A DNA stretch of 16,928 bases from Acidobacteriaceae bacterium (lineage in GTDB: Bacteria; Acidobacteriota; Terriglobia; Terriglobales; Acidobacteriaceae): NCBI GenBank assembly GCA_003140785.1, contig PLKY01000403.1:1-16928 (forward strand), in the 5' to 3' direction. How positions within the stretch are numbered: position 1 is the stretch's first letter; the number at the start of each line of letters is the position of its first letter. Under the pieces are notes generated by a model. It did not search any database. It was not told where the DNA came from and worked only from the letters and a program-made list of their open reading frames with translations. A program made the translations under genes and the position numbers. Below are positions 8,101 to 15,309 of the stretch, one piece after another.

Positions 8101-11100
8101 GTGGGCAAACCATCCGAAAAGTTGTCCATCTCTGGTCGGTCGTTCCTGAAGGCGCGGAAGTGCCGCTCGAGCAGACACTGGCGCGGAGTTTCTATAGCAC
8201 CCTCTATCTCGCGCAAGCGATGACCGCCCAGGACCTCGCGAAGATCGACGTCGCCCTTGTCTCGAACGGAATGCAACAGGTCGCAGATGAGGCGGTCCAC
8301 AATCCGGCGCGGGCTGTGTTGCTCGGTCCGGCGCGCGCTATCCCCAAGGAGCTTCCAGAAATCGCCTGCCGTGCCATCGATGTCGATTTCGATCGCGGCC
8401 ACGCAAAAGAGTGTGCGGCTCAGCTTGTGGCCGAGATGGCTTCTCCGAGTGAGAACACCACGGTTGCATATCGCAGTGGCCAGAGGATGGTCGAAACACT
8501 GGATCGGTTCGATCTCTCGGGCGCACCCGAGCGCCACCGGCTGGAGCGTGGAGGCGTTTACCTCATCACTGGCGGGTTAGGCGGCATTGGGCTGATTGTT
8601 GCCGAACATCTGGCCCGCGAATTCAACGCCCGCCTGGTGCTGGTAAGCCGCTCCAAGCTCCCTCCCGAGACGGAGTGGGAAGCGGCGCTCAACGGCAGTC
8701 AGCACACGGAGCCCGATAAGCAGAGAATTCGAAAGCTTATCGAGATCCGTTCCCTGGCTGGAGGCTTGGTCGTCGCTCAGGGGGACGTTACTAATCCTGA
8801 CCAAATGCGAAATATCGTTGCCTTAGCCCGAAAGAAGTTTGGAAAGATCGACGGCGTCTTTCACGCCGCGGGAATCCTCGACGACGGCCCGTTGTTGCTG
8901 AAAACCGCGCAGAGCGCTGCGCGCGTACTTGATCCAAAGGTACGTGGGACGCTGGTCCTGGAAGATGTTCTTCGCGATGAGCCGCTGACCTGCTTTGTTT
9001 TGTTTTCGTCCATCAGTTCGATCATGCCGCCTGCAGGCCAGGTGGACTATGCTGCCGCCAACGCCTTTCTCGACGCCTTCGCGCTTAGCCGCAAAGGCCC
9101 GGTGACCGTCATCAACTGGGGCGCATGGAGCGAGGTCGGCATGGGCGCGCGCTCCGCCTCACCTCATCCATGGCTCGAACAGCGCTTGCTCGAAACGCCG
9201 CAGGAAAAAGTATATGCAAGCCAGTTCTCTATCGAACGACAATGGCTGCTCTCCGAACACAAGATGAAAATCGGCAAGGCCCTGATTCCTGGAACGGGGT
9301 ACCTTGAGATGGCCGCCGCAGCTTTCACGCGCGGCGGGTTCCGCAGCCCTATCCAATTCGAGAATGTCTTCTTTCTTGCTCCTCTGACGTTCGGACCCTC
9401 GGAATCCAAGGAGGTGCGCGTCCAGCTGCGGCTCGACGACGAAGCAGCTGCGCAAAAAGAAACCTTCCGCTTCTCGGTTTTCGCAAAGCCCAGCTCCGGG
9501 CAGGCAGCCGAATGGGTCGAGCATTCCACTGGCCTCATCGCACAATGCTCCACGCGCCCGGCGTCGCGCGTCGATCGCGCCGCAATCATCGCACGCTGCA
9601 ATGAACGCGAGATTGCGTTCGACGAACAACACCGTACCAAACAGGAACTCTACTTCGATTTCGGCCCTCGTTGGCATTGCCTTAACTGGCTGAAAATCGG
9701 CAAGGGCGAGGGATTTGCTGAGCTCCGGTTGGATCCCAGGTTCGCCGCAGACTGCTCCACATTCCTCATGCACCCTGCGATGCTCGATCTGGCCACCGGC
9801 TGCGCGCTCTACCTGACGGACGGCTATGAGTCCTCTGCCGAACTTCACCTCCCGCTCTCCTACAGGAAGATTTGCGTCTACCGTCCATTTCCGTCCCGTA
9901 TGTTCAGTCACATGCGCGCCCGGGAGAAGAACGTGCTTCACGGAGAAGTCGAAACTTTCGACATCACTCTCTTCGATGAGAATGACCAGGTATTGGCGGA
10001 GATCGAAGGCTTTGCCATGCGCCGAATCAAGGATGCCGCAGAGGCTGCCGATGCCCATGGAATGCTCCACGAGGGTGGGCTCAGTGGCGGCGAGCAGCCA
10101 ATTGAGATTGCCGCACGCCCTGGAATTTCCCCGCTCGAAGCCGTCCGTGCGTTGACCCGCATTCTTTGCACGGCAACTCCACCCGCCGTAGTAGTTGTCT
10201 CTGACCCCATCAAAGCGTTGGACTCCGTCACAACATCTCAGCCACAGCAGCCAGTTCGAGCCTTTGCTCCCGATGCTGCAACGGGAAACGAGAGCATCTC
10301 CGGAACTCTAGCCGCCTGGTGGCAAGATCTGCTCGGCGTGGAACACGTAAGTCTTGATGATGACTTCTTCGAACTCGGTGGCCATTCGCTGGTCGGTGTC
10401 CGCCTCTTTGCCAAGATCAAGAAGAAATATCAGGTCGACCTCGAACTCGCCGTCCTCTTTGAAGCACGCACTGTGCGCCACCTCGCCGAGGTGATCGCCA
10501 GGAAGAAGCAGGCGGCCAGTGAGGAACCGCCAATCTGGTCTACGCTGGTGCCCATTCAAACGAAAGGCTCGCGCATTCCCCTGTTCTGCGTCCACGCCAT
10601 CGGAGGAGATGTTCTCTTCTATCAGCCGCTGTCCAATGCCCTCGGACCCAACCAGCCTTTTTACGCCTTCCAGTCTCCGCTCGTCACAGGGGAGATGCGC
10701 GAAACGACACTGGAAGAACTGGCGTCCATCTACGTAAAAGAGCTTCGAGCTTTTTATCCCAACGGCCCTTATCTTCTCCTCGGCGCATCGTTGGGCGGGC
10801 ACATCGCCTTTGAGATGGCCCGACAGCTGAGTGCGCAGGGTGCAGAGCCAAGACTGCTCATGCTCATCGACGCCGGCGTTCCGGGAAGCGATGAACCCTT
10901 GAAAACCAGGACAAAGATCCATGCATTCTTGAAAAGGCTGCGCAACGGTCGTTTGACGTACTTTGGACGGGTACTCTCGGGGAAGGCGGCATACTGGAGA
11001 ATAATGCTGATTCGTCGCATTCGGATCGCGGAATGTGCCGGTTATCAACTCGCGGGCCGGCGCGTCCCACTTCGGCTCCATTACTTTCAGGCGGAAGAAG

Positions 11101-11339
11101 CTCACATACGAGCTCTCCAACGGTATAGCTTCCAGTCCTATCCAGGAAAAGTCACACTCTTCAAGGCAACGGACCGCGGAGAGATTCTCGGCAGGCGCGA
11201 ACATCCAACCCTGGGATGGGGACAATATGCGGTGGGTGGCCTAGAGATCCATGACATCCTCAGCGCACACATATCCATACTCTATGAACCCTATGTCCAG
11301 AATTTTGCTGAGAAGCTCAAGACAATCCTTCAATCTTGA
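5148..11339 (+). CDS. Type I polyketide synthase, KS-AT-KR-DH-ACP-TE
   Basis: A one-module PKS of 2063 aa that should extend the NRPS-loaded starter and release the product. Domains: KS (about 5-430) with C177 in TACSTS, H313 in EAHGTGT and H353 in NVGHLDAAAG; AT (about 527-810) with GHSIG (S625) and HAFH (719-722), the malonyl-type motif; KR structural half (about 900-1120) and catalytic half (1135-1325) with TGGLGGIG, the B-type LDD motif (1244-1246), S1288, Y1301 and N1305; DH double hotdog (about 1353-1628) with H1371 and D1547; ACP (about 1715-1785) with LGGHSL, S1747; TE (about 1800-2060) with GASLG (S1881), D1908 and H2041. DH after KR is not the usual modular order. The DH motif reads H-x4-G-x4-P, one residue longer than the classical H-x3-G-x4-P, and the usual Gln/His four residues after D1547 is Gly. 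Dehydration is therefore uncertain. There is no ER or methyltransferase domain. One pass or iterative use cannot be decided. Confidence 0.97.
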   Translation: MKPSSIAIVGMAGRFPGARNAVEFWQNLRDGVESIRDRSGTELIAAGATAADLANPDYVKRAALLDDVPMFDASFFGFSPRDASIMDPQHRHFLECAWEALEDAGHSPRLFDGSIGIFAGSGMNTYLIHNLLANRRLLETAGLFQLKQTGNDKDVLATRVSYQLDLRGPSINVQTACSTSLVAVHLACQSLLNYECDMALAGGVTIEFPHGQGYIYRDGEILSRDGRCRPFDEASSGTVFGSGLGIVVLRRLEDALAEHDHIRAVILGSAINNDGARKVGYLAPSVEGQAEVIAEALEIAGVTADDISYIEAHGTGTRVGDPIEIRALAQAFRKTATGSAYCGIGSLKSNVGHLDAAAGVGGLMKTVLALEHAQLPPSLHFENLNPHIELKGSPFFVNSQLRDWQSNGSPRRAGVTALGIGGTNAHVVIEEAPASVVSRQTRPYHLLTVSAKTETAANQACSNLVAHLHANPELSLADVAFTYQLGRTAFAHRRALVIEDSREAIDAIANNKPQSFTSGTAAKTAPQVVFMFPGQGSQYVNMGRQLYENEPVFRDCLDLCAQHLLEPLGLDLRPALYPAEQEKDAAAERLNQTWLTQPALFSIEYAMARWWMSLGIEPAAMVGHSIGEYVAACLADVLSLEDALAIVAFRGRLIYELPPGSMLAVPLAVDDLHLNGVLSLAAVNNPKLCVVSGPTPNIVALEEDLARESVACRRLFTSHAFHSAMMDPVLESFEKRLSKVTLRPPRIPYMSNVTGTRIKSEQATDPAYWARHIRQTVRFSDNLAELLSKPDQILLEVGPGNALTSLARQQGGKAAKAFQSLPHPREATPDLRCALQTLGQLWVSGVDVDWAKLHAPDSVQRVSLPTYPFERQKFWIEPDHVQPAASSAPSPAPRDHDGATEWFYRRVFRPAPLPAVSSAEPGCWIIFRDSSGLGNQIAAKLRTEKQHVVLVDPGSSYKRSGKGTYTVRADVRGDYDALIADVTTGGQTIRKVVHLWSVVPEGAEVPLEQTLARSFYSTLYLAQAMTAQDLAKIDVALVSNGMQQVADEAVHNPARAVLLGPARAIPKELPEIACRAIDVDFDRGHAKECAAQLVAEMASPSENTTVAYRSGQRMVETLDRFDLSGAPERHRLERGGVYLITGGLGGIGLIVAEHLAREFNARLVLVSRSKLPPETEWEAALNGSQHTEPDKQRIRKLIEIRSLAGGLVVAQGDVTNPDQMRNIVALARKKFGKIDGVFHAAGILDDGPLLLKTAQSAARVLDPKVRGTLVLEDVLRDEPLTCFVLFSSISSIMPPAGQVDYAAANAFLDAFALSRKGPVTVINWGAWSEVGMGARSASPHPWLEQRLLETPQEKVYASQFSIERQWLLSEHKMKIGKALIPGTGYLEMAAAAFTRGGFRSPIQFENVFFLAPLTFGPSESKEVRVQLRLDDEAAAQKETFRFSVFAKPSSGQAAEWVEHSTGLIAQCSTRPASRVDRAAIIARCNEREIAFDEQHRTKQELYFDFGPRWHCLNWLKIGKGEGFAELRLDPRFAADCSTFLMHPAMLDLATGCALYLTDGYESSAELHLPLSYRKICVYRPFPSRMFSHMRAREKNVLHGEVETFDITLFDENDQVLAEIEGFAMRRIKDAAEAADAHGMLHEGGLSGGEQPIEIAARPGISPLEAVRALTRILCTATPPAVVVVSDPIKALDSVTTSQPQQPVRAFAPDAATGNESISGTLAAWWQDLLGVEHVSLDDDFFELGGHSLVGVRLFAKIKKKYQVDLELAVLFEARTVRHLAEVIARKKQAASEEPPIWSTLVPIQTKGSRIPLFCVHAIGGDVLFYQPLSNALGPNQPFYAFQSPLVTGEMRETTLEELASIYVKELRAFYPNGPYLLLGASLGGHIAFEMARQLSAQGAEPRLLMLIDAGVPGSDEPLKTRTKIHAFLKRLRNGRLTYFGRVLSGKAAYWRIMLIRRIRIAECAGYQLAGRRVPLRLHYFQAEEAHIRALQRYSFQSYPGKVTLFKATDRGEILGRREHPTLGWGQYAVGGLEIHDILSAHISILYEPYVQNFAEKLKTILQS

Positions 11340-11389
11340 GTCAGATCGCTATTCCACTCTTCGCATGCCTGCGCAGGCCGCGCGCCCAA

Positions 11390-12508
11390 TCAAAACTCGT
11401 CGTGGTCGGCAACCACCCAGCAACTCCCATCCTCGCGAAAAAACATCCCGCCGCCGCCGGCGTCCTTCCACCAGCCTGCTCCGCTCTGCGTTCGTCGCAG
11501 ACTCACTACCCCGAAGCGCCACGCGGATTTGTCTCCTTCGAATGGCTTCTCCGAAAGCAGGTCCTGGTAATGCGGAACGGGCCATGTGTGATCTAGCACC
11601 TCATATTGATCGAGTGCGCCGTCCAACCATACTCTGAAATGGCTCTTGAGCGACGTGGCGGCAGGAAGCGGATAAAGGGCGATAATATGGGCCGTCCCAC
11701 CACGCTCCAGCCGCAACGGAAGGTCATGGACAATCCTCCGCAAAAGATTTGTGCCTTCGATGCCCCCGCTCCAGAAGTTGTCTCCCGCTTGCGCTCCCCC
11801 ATCGGGCAGATAAGGCGGGTTCGCAAGCAGCAAGTCGCACGTCCCATCAATGGAATTGAAAAGATCACTCAACACAAACTCGATATTTCTTTTCCCATTC
11901 AATGCGGCATTGAACCGCGCGAACTCGAGCGCCCGCGGATTGATATCGAGGCAGACAGCGCTCTCGCAATGATCGCTCGCTAAAATCGCATGCACGCCGG
12001 AGCCGGTCCCAAGATCGATGACCCGCCTTCGTGGAACACGCTTCACCAGTCCGCCTAGTATGAAACTCTCCCCCCAGAGCCACATCACCTGGTTGATGGC
12101 GGTGTTCTTGCACGCCTGATCCGTCACAATATATTTCCCGTAGCAAGGGAAGAGACAGAGCTTCGAGCGCAGAATCGCCCCATCCTTCTCTGCGAGTCGA
12201 GTTTCAAGAATCGCATCAACAAAAGCGGCAGACACGTGCCGCTTCAAGCGATCCACCGGCACATCATTTCCGTCAATAAAGAGCTCCAGCAGCGTATCGA
12301 CTCGGTCGCCTTTTTCCGGTACCCATTTGCGCCGGAGGGCAGGCCAGAAATTCACGCCGAGGCGCGGAAATACGCCGAGCCGTTTCGCACAATTGGAGAG
12401 GGTGTACTCGCACCGCGCCAACTCGCCGGCGATGTTCTCCATCCGCCGAGAATCAATGAGAATCACCGGCGCCAAAACGGATTCAGACTTAGTGGCAATG
12501 AGAACCAT
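11390..12508 (-). CDS. PrmC/HemK-like SAM-dependent methyltransferase (NPPY type)
   Basis: A class I SAM methyltransferase of 372 aa. VIDLGTGSG (163-171) is the SAM-binding motif I, CLDINPRALEFAR (186-198) is motif II, and LLLANPPYLPDGG (226-238) carries the NPPY motif typical of enzymes that methylate planar nitrogens (glutamine amide or adenine N6), though some relatives act on small molecules. The N-terminal 150 residues look like the helical/winged-helix domain of PrmC-like proteins (LLELFIDGNDVPVDRL, then FPCYGKYIVTDQ). I chose the ATG at 12508: it sits 2 bp after the PPTase stop with a GGAG 9 nt upstream. An earlier in-frame start at 12577 would overlap the PPTase gene by 67 bp. The gene is transcribed towards the PKS, with 50 bp between the two stop codons. 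Its place behind the PPTase suggests a tailoring role, but a housekeeping target cannot be excluded. Confidence 0.88.
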   Translation of the reverse strand: MVLIATKSESVLAPVILIDSRRMENIAGELARCEYTLSNCAKRLGVFPRLGVNFWPALRRKWVPEKGDRVDTLLELFIDGNDVPVDRLKRHVSAAFVDAILETRLAEKDGAILRSKLCLFPCYGKYIVTDQACKNTAINQVMWLWGESFILGGLVKRVPRRRVIDLGTGSGVHAILASDHCESAVCLDINPRALEFARFNAALNGKRNIEFVLSDLFNSIDGTCDLLLANPPYLPDGGAQAGDNFWSGGIEGTNLLRRIVHDLPLRLERGGTAHIIALYPLPAATSLKSHFRVWLDGALDQYEVLDHTWPVPHYQDLLSEKPFEGDKSAWRFGVVSLRRTQSGAGWWKDAGGGGMFFREDGSCWVVADHDEF

Positions 12509-12510
12509 CT

Positions 12511-13314
12511 TCACGTTCTCCGTACTTGCGTTGTCGGGTCCGTCGAATTCAGGCCCGTCGGTTGCAGCGGATACCAAACTTCGATCTCGCGCTGAATACG
12601 TAGAGCCGCTGCCAGCGGCGGCCTCGTCTCGAAGATTTGAAGTTCGGACTCAACAGCCCGTTCGACGAAAATGGCGATGCGGTGTCCAGCGCGGTCCAAC
12701 AGGCAAAAACGCCAACGTTCAGCCTCATCGTCAAGGCACGAGTCCAATTCCAGCCGGATCCCCGCCGGGCTTCCAAAGAGGAATGAAAGCTTGTTCAACG
12801 GCAGCGATAATCCCATGCCTTGTGCCTTTAGGTATGCTTCCTTGAGCGTCCAGAGACACAGAGCCCGGTTCGTCTTCTCGCTCCCGTGTAATTCTTCAAG
12901 CTGTGCGAGTTCAAGCGGCGAGAACACCCTCTCCGAAAGCTCCGCGATCTCTCCCGCACGTTCATACGGCTCCACGTCCACCCCCACTTCGGCCTCATGC
13001 GTGACTAAGCAGACCACCAGACCAGGAGAATTGGATAGATTGAACCGCAGTCCGCATTCCGGGTCGGGACTTGGCTTGCCATATGCGTTGACTTGAAAGC
13101 GCCAAGCTTCAGGCGCAAGCAGACGATACTGGGACAGAGCGAAACGCACCAAGGCCCGGCTGGTCAGGTACTCGCGGCGATCCTTCTCAAACCGAAACGT
13201 CTGCCAGCGTGCACGCTCATCTTCACTCAGCAGCTCCGCGCACGCCTCCGCGGCTGATTCGTTTAGAAGATCCTCTGGATATGCGTACCATAGGTAGAGT
13301 GGTTCTTTGTCCAT
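12511..13314 (-). CDS. Sfp-type 4'-phosphopantetheinyl transferase
   Basis: This enzyme transfers phosphopantetheine from CoA to the conserved Ser of carrier proteins, here presumably the PCP (S566) and ACP (S1747) of the neighbouring synthases. The 267-residue protein has the family signatures NAYGKP (76-81), FNLSNSPG (91-98), GVDVEP (111-116, Mg-binding Asp113 and Glu115) and WTLKEAYLKAQGMGL (155-169, Lys158 and Glu159). Its length fits the Sfp/Gsp class better than AcpS. I chose the ATG at 13314; the frame runs back to a TTG at 13341, with no clear ribosome binding site for either. It is followed 2 bp later by the methyltransferase. Both genes lie on the strand opposite to the NRPS/PKS operon and converge on it, forming the right arm of the cluster. 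Confidence 0.95.
   Translation of the reverse strand: MDKEPLYLWYAYPEDLLNESAAEACAELLSEDERARWQTFRFEKDRREYLTSRALVRFALSQYRLLAPEAWRFQVNAYGKPSPDPECGLRFNLSNSPGLVVCLVTHEAEVGVDVEPYERAGEIAELSERVFSPLELAQLEELHGSEKTNRALCLWTLKEAYLKAQGMGLSLPLNKLSFLFGSPAGIRLELDSCLDDEAERWRFCLLDRAGHRIAIFVERAVESELQIFETRPPLAAALRIQREIEVWYPLQPTGLNSTDPTTQVRRT
12518..12521 (-). promoter_or_regulatory. Ribosome binding site of the methyltransferase gene
   Basis: GGAG on the minus strand lies 9 nt before the ATG at 12508, inside the last codons of the PPTase gene. It decides between the two possible methyltransferase starts and implies coupling to the PPTase. Confidence 0.55.
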
Positions 13315-13478
13315 TTCAGTTCGAACGTGTTCCAGAAACAACGATTCGCCAACCTAAAGAATATCGTTGATTCCGTCCGCGTGATCAGCCGTCCATCTCG
13401 GCTTACTTTACCTCGGCCACATCGAGCGTGCCTCGCGACCGCTTTCCCAAGAAATAGGTGTAAGTCTTTGAAGCAATT

Positions 13479-13526
13479 TGGTGGACGCGGTAGGAATCGA
13501 ACCTACAACCTGTCGGTTAAGAGCCG
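13479..13526 (-). pseudogene. 3' fragment of tRNA-Lys(CUU), probable att-site remnant
   Basis: Read on the minus strand, the fragment gives the 3' side of a tRNA: anticodon loop CTCTTAA (anticodon CTT), stem CCGAC, a 5-nt variable region, a perfect T-arm (GTAGG, loop TTCGATT, CCTAC), the acceptor strand CGCGTCC, discriminator A and an encoded CCA. Upstream, only the CGG next to the anticodon loop still pairs. The next bases (CA, where GT is needed) do not complete the anticodon stem, and no GGACGCG acceptor strand or plausible D-arm is present in the preceding 50 nt. It is therefore not a functional tRNA. The segment from anticodon loop to 3' end is the classic target of tyrosine integrases, so it is probably one attachment site of a lost or distant element. 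Confidence 0.72.
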
Positions 13527-13551
13527 TGCGCACCGTTCTCGATCCCGCAGC

Positions 13552-13565
13552 TATAGTTTACTATA
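13552..13565. repeat. Perfect inverted repeat TATAGT-TT-ACTATA
   Basis: Six-base arms separated by 2 nt, in an AT-rich patch 26 bp from the tRNA-Lys fragment on its 5' side. It could be an integrase or excisionase binding site of the former element, or chance in AT-rich sequence. Confidence 0.4.
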
Positions 13566-13655
13566 AGTTCCTATCCTATGTTCACTTTATCTACTCTCTC
13601 CTTTCTGCCAATTGCTATCCATTTAGCCCAGATTATGCCCGATTTTGACGGAGCG

Positions 13656-13675
13656 TGGGCACAAAAATGGGCACA
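13656..13675 (+). repeat. Direct repeat TGGGCACA, two copies
   Basis: Copies lie at 13656-13663 and 13668-13675, separated by AAAA. Short repeats near a tRNA att site can be integrase arm-type binding sites; that role is inference only. Confidence 0.4.
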
Positions 13676-13995
13676 GTAATTTGGGTGAATTTCAGCGCCT
13701 AGAATCTCGCCTGCAACAGTACAGAGCAAACGAAGAAACCAGAATAATGGCCCAGAACTGTTGTAGCGTCGACGTTTGCTTTCCGGCTTCTCTTCCTCCA
13801 TTCCAGGGGCTCAATATGTGTGGGTAAGTCGGAAGCAATCCGCTCCCGATGGTCGTCACCTGGCCGAGGTGCTGAAAACCCGGGCATAGTCTAGCTGACA
13901 TCCCTCAACTTCGCCCTCATGGTTGAAGCGCTGAGGGTAAAGTGATCGGACCTCAATTCATTATCGCGGATCTCTCCCCATTGCGGACTCGCAGG

Positions 13996-14400
13996 TCATT
14001 GTGAGCGGAAGAAGCTTAATAGCAGGACCGCTAGAACTGTCAGACTCACGGCGACGTAGAGTTTGTCGCGCTCAATTGCAAACGCTACGAGCGCGAATGC
14101 AACTCGGGCAACGGGCGTCGCGATCAATAGCAGTACTCCGAGTTGGATGATCGTTGCGGGGTCACCTGAGGCGAGACCGTGTCCCATATCTCTTAGCTGT
14201 CGAAGCTTCGCAGGCTCACTTGAAAAGGAACGATAATTAGGGGCGCTTCCATGTTGTGCGTGGAGGTAGAGCACACCCCCTATCAGCACCACGGCAGATG
14301 CCAGCAAAACCCCTACCTGAAGCAGACGGCCCATCATGACTTCCATCTGGGGGTCACCAAACCTCTTTACTTGTGTTCCATCTACTGGCGCCTTTCTCAT
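13996..14400 (-). CDS. DUF1634-family small membrane protein
   Basis: A 134-residue integral membrane protein with three hydrophobic segments (about 24-47, 83-103 and 110-130) and a polar loop with SEPAKLRQLRDMGHGLASGDPATIIQLG between the first two, as in DUF1634 proteins. This family has no defined activity but is commonly encoded next to TauE/SafE permeases, and here its ATG overlaps the permease stop by 4 bp (ATGA), so the two are translationally coupled. It may be an accessory subunit of the permease (inference). Other in-frame ATGs at residues 19 and 22 would remove only the N-terminal cytoplasmic tail. Confidence 0.82.
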   Translation of the reverse strand: MRKAPVDGTQVKRFGDPQMEVMMGRLLQVGVLLASAVVLIGGVLYLHAQHGSAPNYRSFSSEPAKLRQLRDMGHGLASGDPATIIQLGVLLLIATPVARVAFALVAFAIERDKLYVAVSLTVLAVLLLSFFRSQ

Positions 14401-15239
14401 AACTTGTTCATCGCTCCATTCGCGATCATCTCGACGCCGAGAGCAAGAATGACCCAGGTAAAGATGTTGCGCAGCAGAGACACGTTAGCCTTTACCAGAT
14501 AGCGTGCACCGACCAGAGAACCGCATAGCACACCAAGCATGACTGGGAAGGCGAGCCCAGGGTCAATAAAACCCCGATGCAGGTAAATGCCCGCACTGGC
14601 TGCCGCCGTGACGCCGATCATGAAATTGCTGGTGGTGGTCGATACCTTGAATGGAACCTTCATCACGCGATCCATTGCCAGCACCTTTACCGCACCCGAG
14701 CCGATCCCGAGCAGTCCGGAGAGTGTGCCCGCACCAAACATCATGGTGGCTCCGCCTGGGATATTCTCTACCTCGTATTTCTGCGGCTTGCCGTCCGGCC
14801 CAGGGTACTGACCTGATAACTTCAACTTGCTTGACCATGGACTCCCCTTCCTCAGGTCAGGGACTGGATGGCGGGCCTGCTGCCAGGAGAGGTAAGCGGA
14901 ATAGATCAGCACTAGCCCGAAGATGATGGCCAGTACCTGCGTATGAATACGAGTGGCCAGGAAAGCTCCGAAAACCGCGCCAATGGTGGTCGCAATCTCG
15001 AGCAACATTCCGATGCGAACGCTTGAATATCCTTCCCGCACGTAAGCAGCAGCGGCGCCGGATGAAGTCGCGATCACTGACACCAGCGAAGCGCCAATGG
15101 CATATCGAATATCCACATGAAAGACCAGGGTCAGCAGCGGAACGAGAACGACCCCGCCTCCCAGACCGGTTAGTGCCCCCAACAGCCCGGCGGCTAACGA
15201 TCCTGCGAAAAGCAACAAAGTAAAAAGCAGCGCAGTCAT
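14397..15239 (-). CDS. TauE/SafE (TSUP) family permease, probable sulfur-oxoanion or organic-anion exporter
   Basis: A polytopic membrane protein of 280 aa from the ATG at 15239. It has the two related TSUP halves: GLLGALTGLGGGVVLVPLL near the N-terminus and GTLSGLLGIGSGAVKVLAMD after the central loop. The hydrophilic loop between the halves (about residues 122-165, with PDLRKGSPWSSKLKLSGQYPG) is polar and charged. Family members move sulfite, sulfoacetate, taurine-derived or other organic anions; the substrate here cannot be told from sequence. I chose the ATG because the hydrophobic protein starts there (MTALLFTLLLFAG); the frame is open back to a TTG at 15332, which would overlap the ATPase gene by 23 bp and add 31 polar residues. 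It lies 70 bp after the ATPase gene and overlaps the DUF1634 gene. Confidence 0.9.
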   Translation of the reverse strand: MTALLFTLLLFAGSLAAGLLGALTGLGGGVVLVPLLTLVFHVDIRYAIGASLVSVIATSSGAAAAYVREGYSSVRIGMLLEIATTIGAVFGAFLATRIHTQVLAIIFGLVLIYSAYLSWQQARHPVPDLRKGSPWSSKLKLSGQYPGPDGKPQKYEVENIPGGATMMFGAGTLSGLLGIGSGAVKVLAMDRVMKVPFKVSTTTSNFMIGVTAAASAGIYLHRGFIDPGLAFPVMLGVLCGSLVGARYLVKANVSLLRNIFTWVILALGVEMIANGAMNKL

Positions 15240-15309
15240 ACGATCAACATCGTTTGATGCCTCGCTTAGGAAGCGCGGGGATTGGGCGTCGTGTAATTCT
15301 TCTTCGACG

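Larger units (their letters stand above)
13315..13995. other. Intergenic region with remnants of an integration site
   Basis: About 680 bp without a convincing gene. It contains a 3' tRNA-Lys fragment (13479-13526), an AT-rich stretch with an inverted repeat (13552-13565), a direct repeat (13656-13675) and an imperfect inverted repeat at about 13902-13937 (CCCTCA and TGAGGG arms, with bulges and no T-run). Short frames on both strands have compositions unlike proteins. The promoter of the PPTase gene should lie in its left part, but I could not identify it. Confidence 0.5.

Noticed and set aside
11367..11378. Palindrome GCCTGCGCAGGC between PKS and methyltransferase as a bidirectional terminator
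   Set aside because: The stem is only 4 bp if a loop is allowed and no T-run follows on either strand.
12509..12577. Longer methyltransferase start at 12577
   Set aside because: It would overlap the PPTase gene by 67 bp; the ATG at 12508 has a better-placed GGAG and follows the PPTase stop by 2 bp.
13327..13566. Plus-strand frame ending in GGRGRNRTYNLSVKSRA
   Set aside because: This peptide pattern is a familiar artefact of translating the antisense of a tRNA 3' end, here the tRNA-Lys fragment.
13479..13570. A complete tRNA-Lys gene
   Set aside because: The 5' acceptor strand, D-arm and outer anticodon-stem pairs are missing, so only the 3' part is present.
13902..13937. Imperfect inverted repeat (CCCTCA/TGAGGG arms) as terminator of the DUF1634 operon
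   Set aside because: Arms are short and bulged and no T-run follows on the minus strand.
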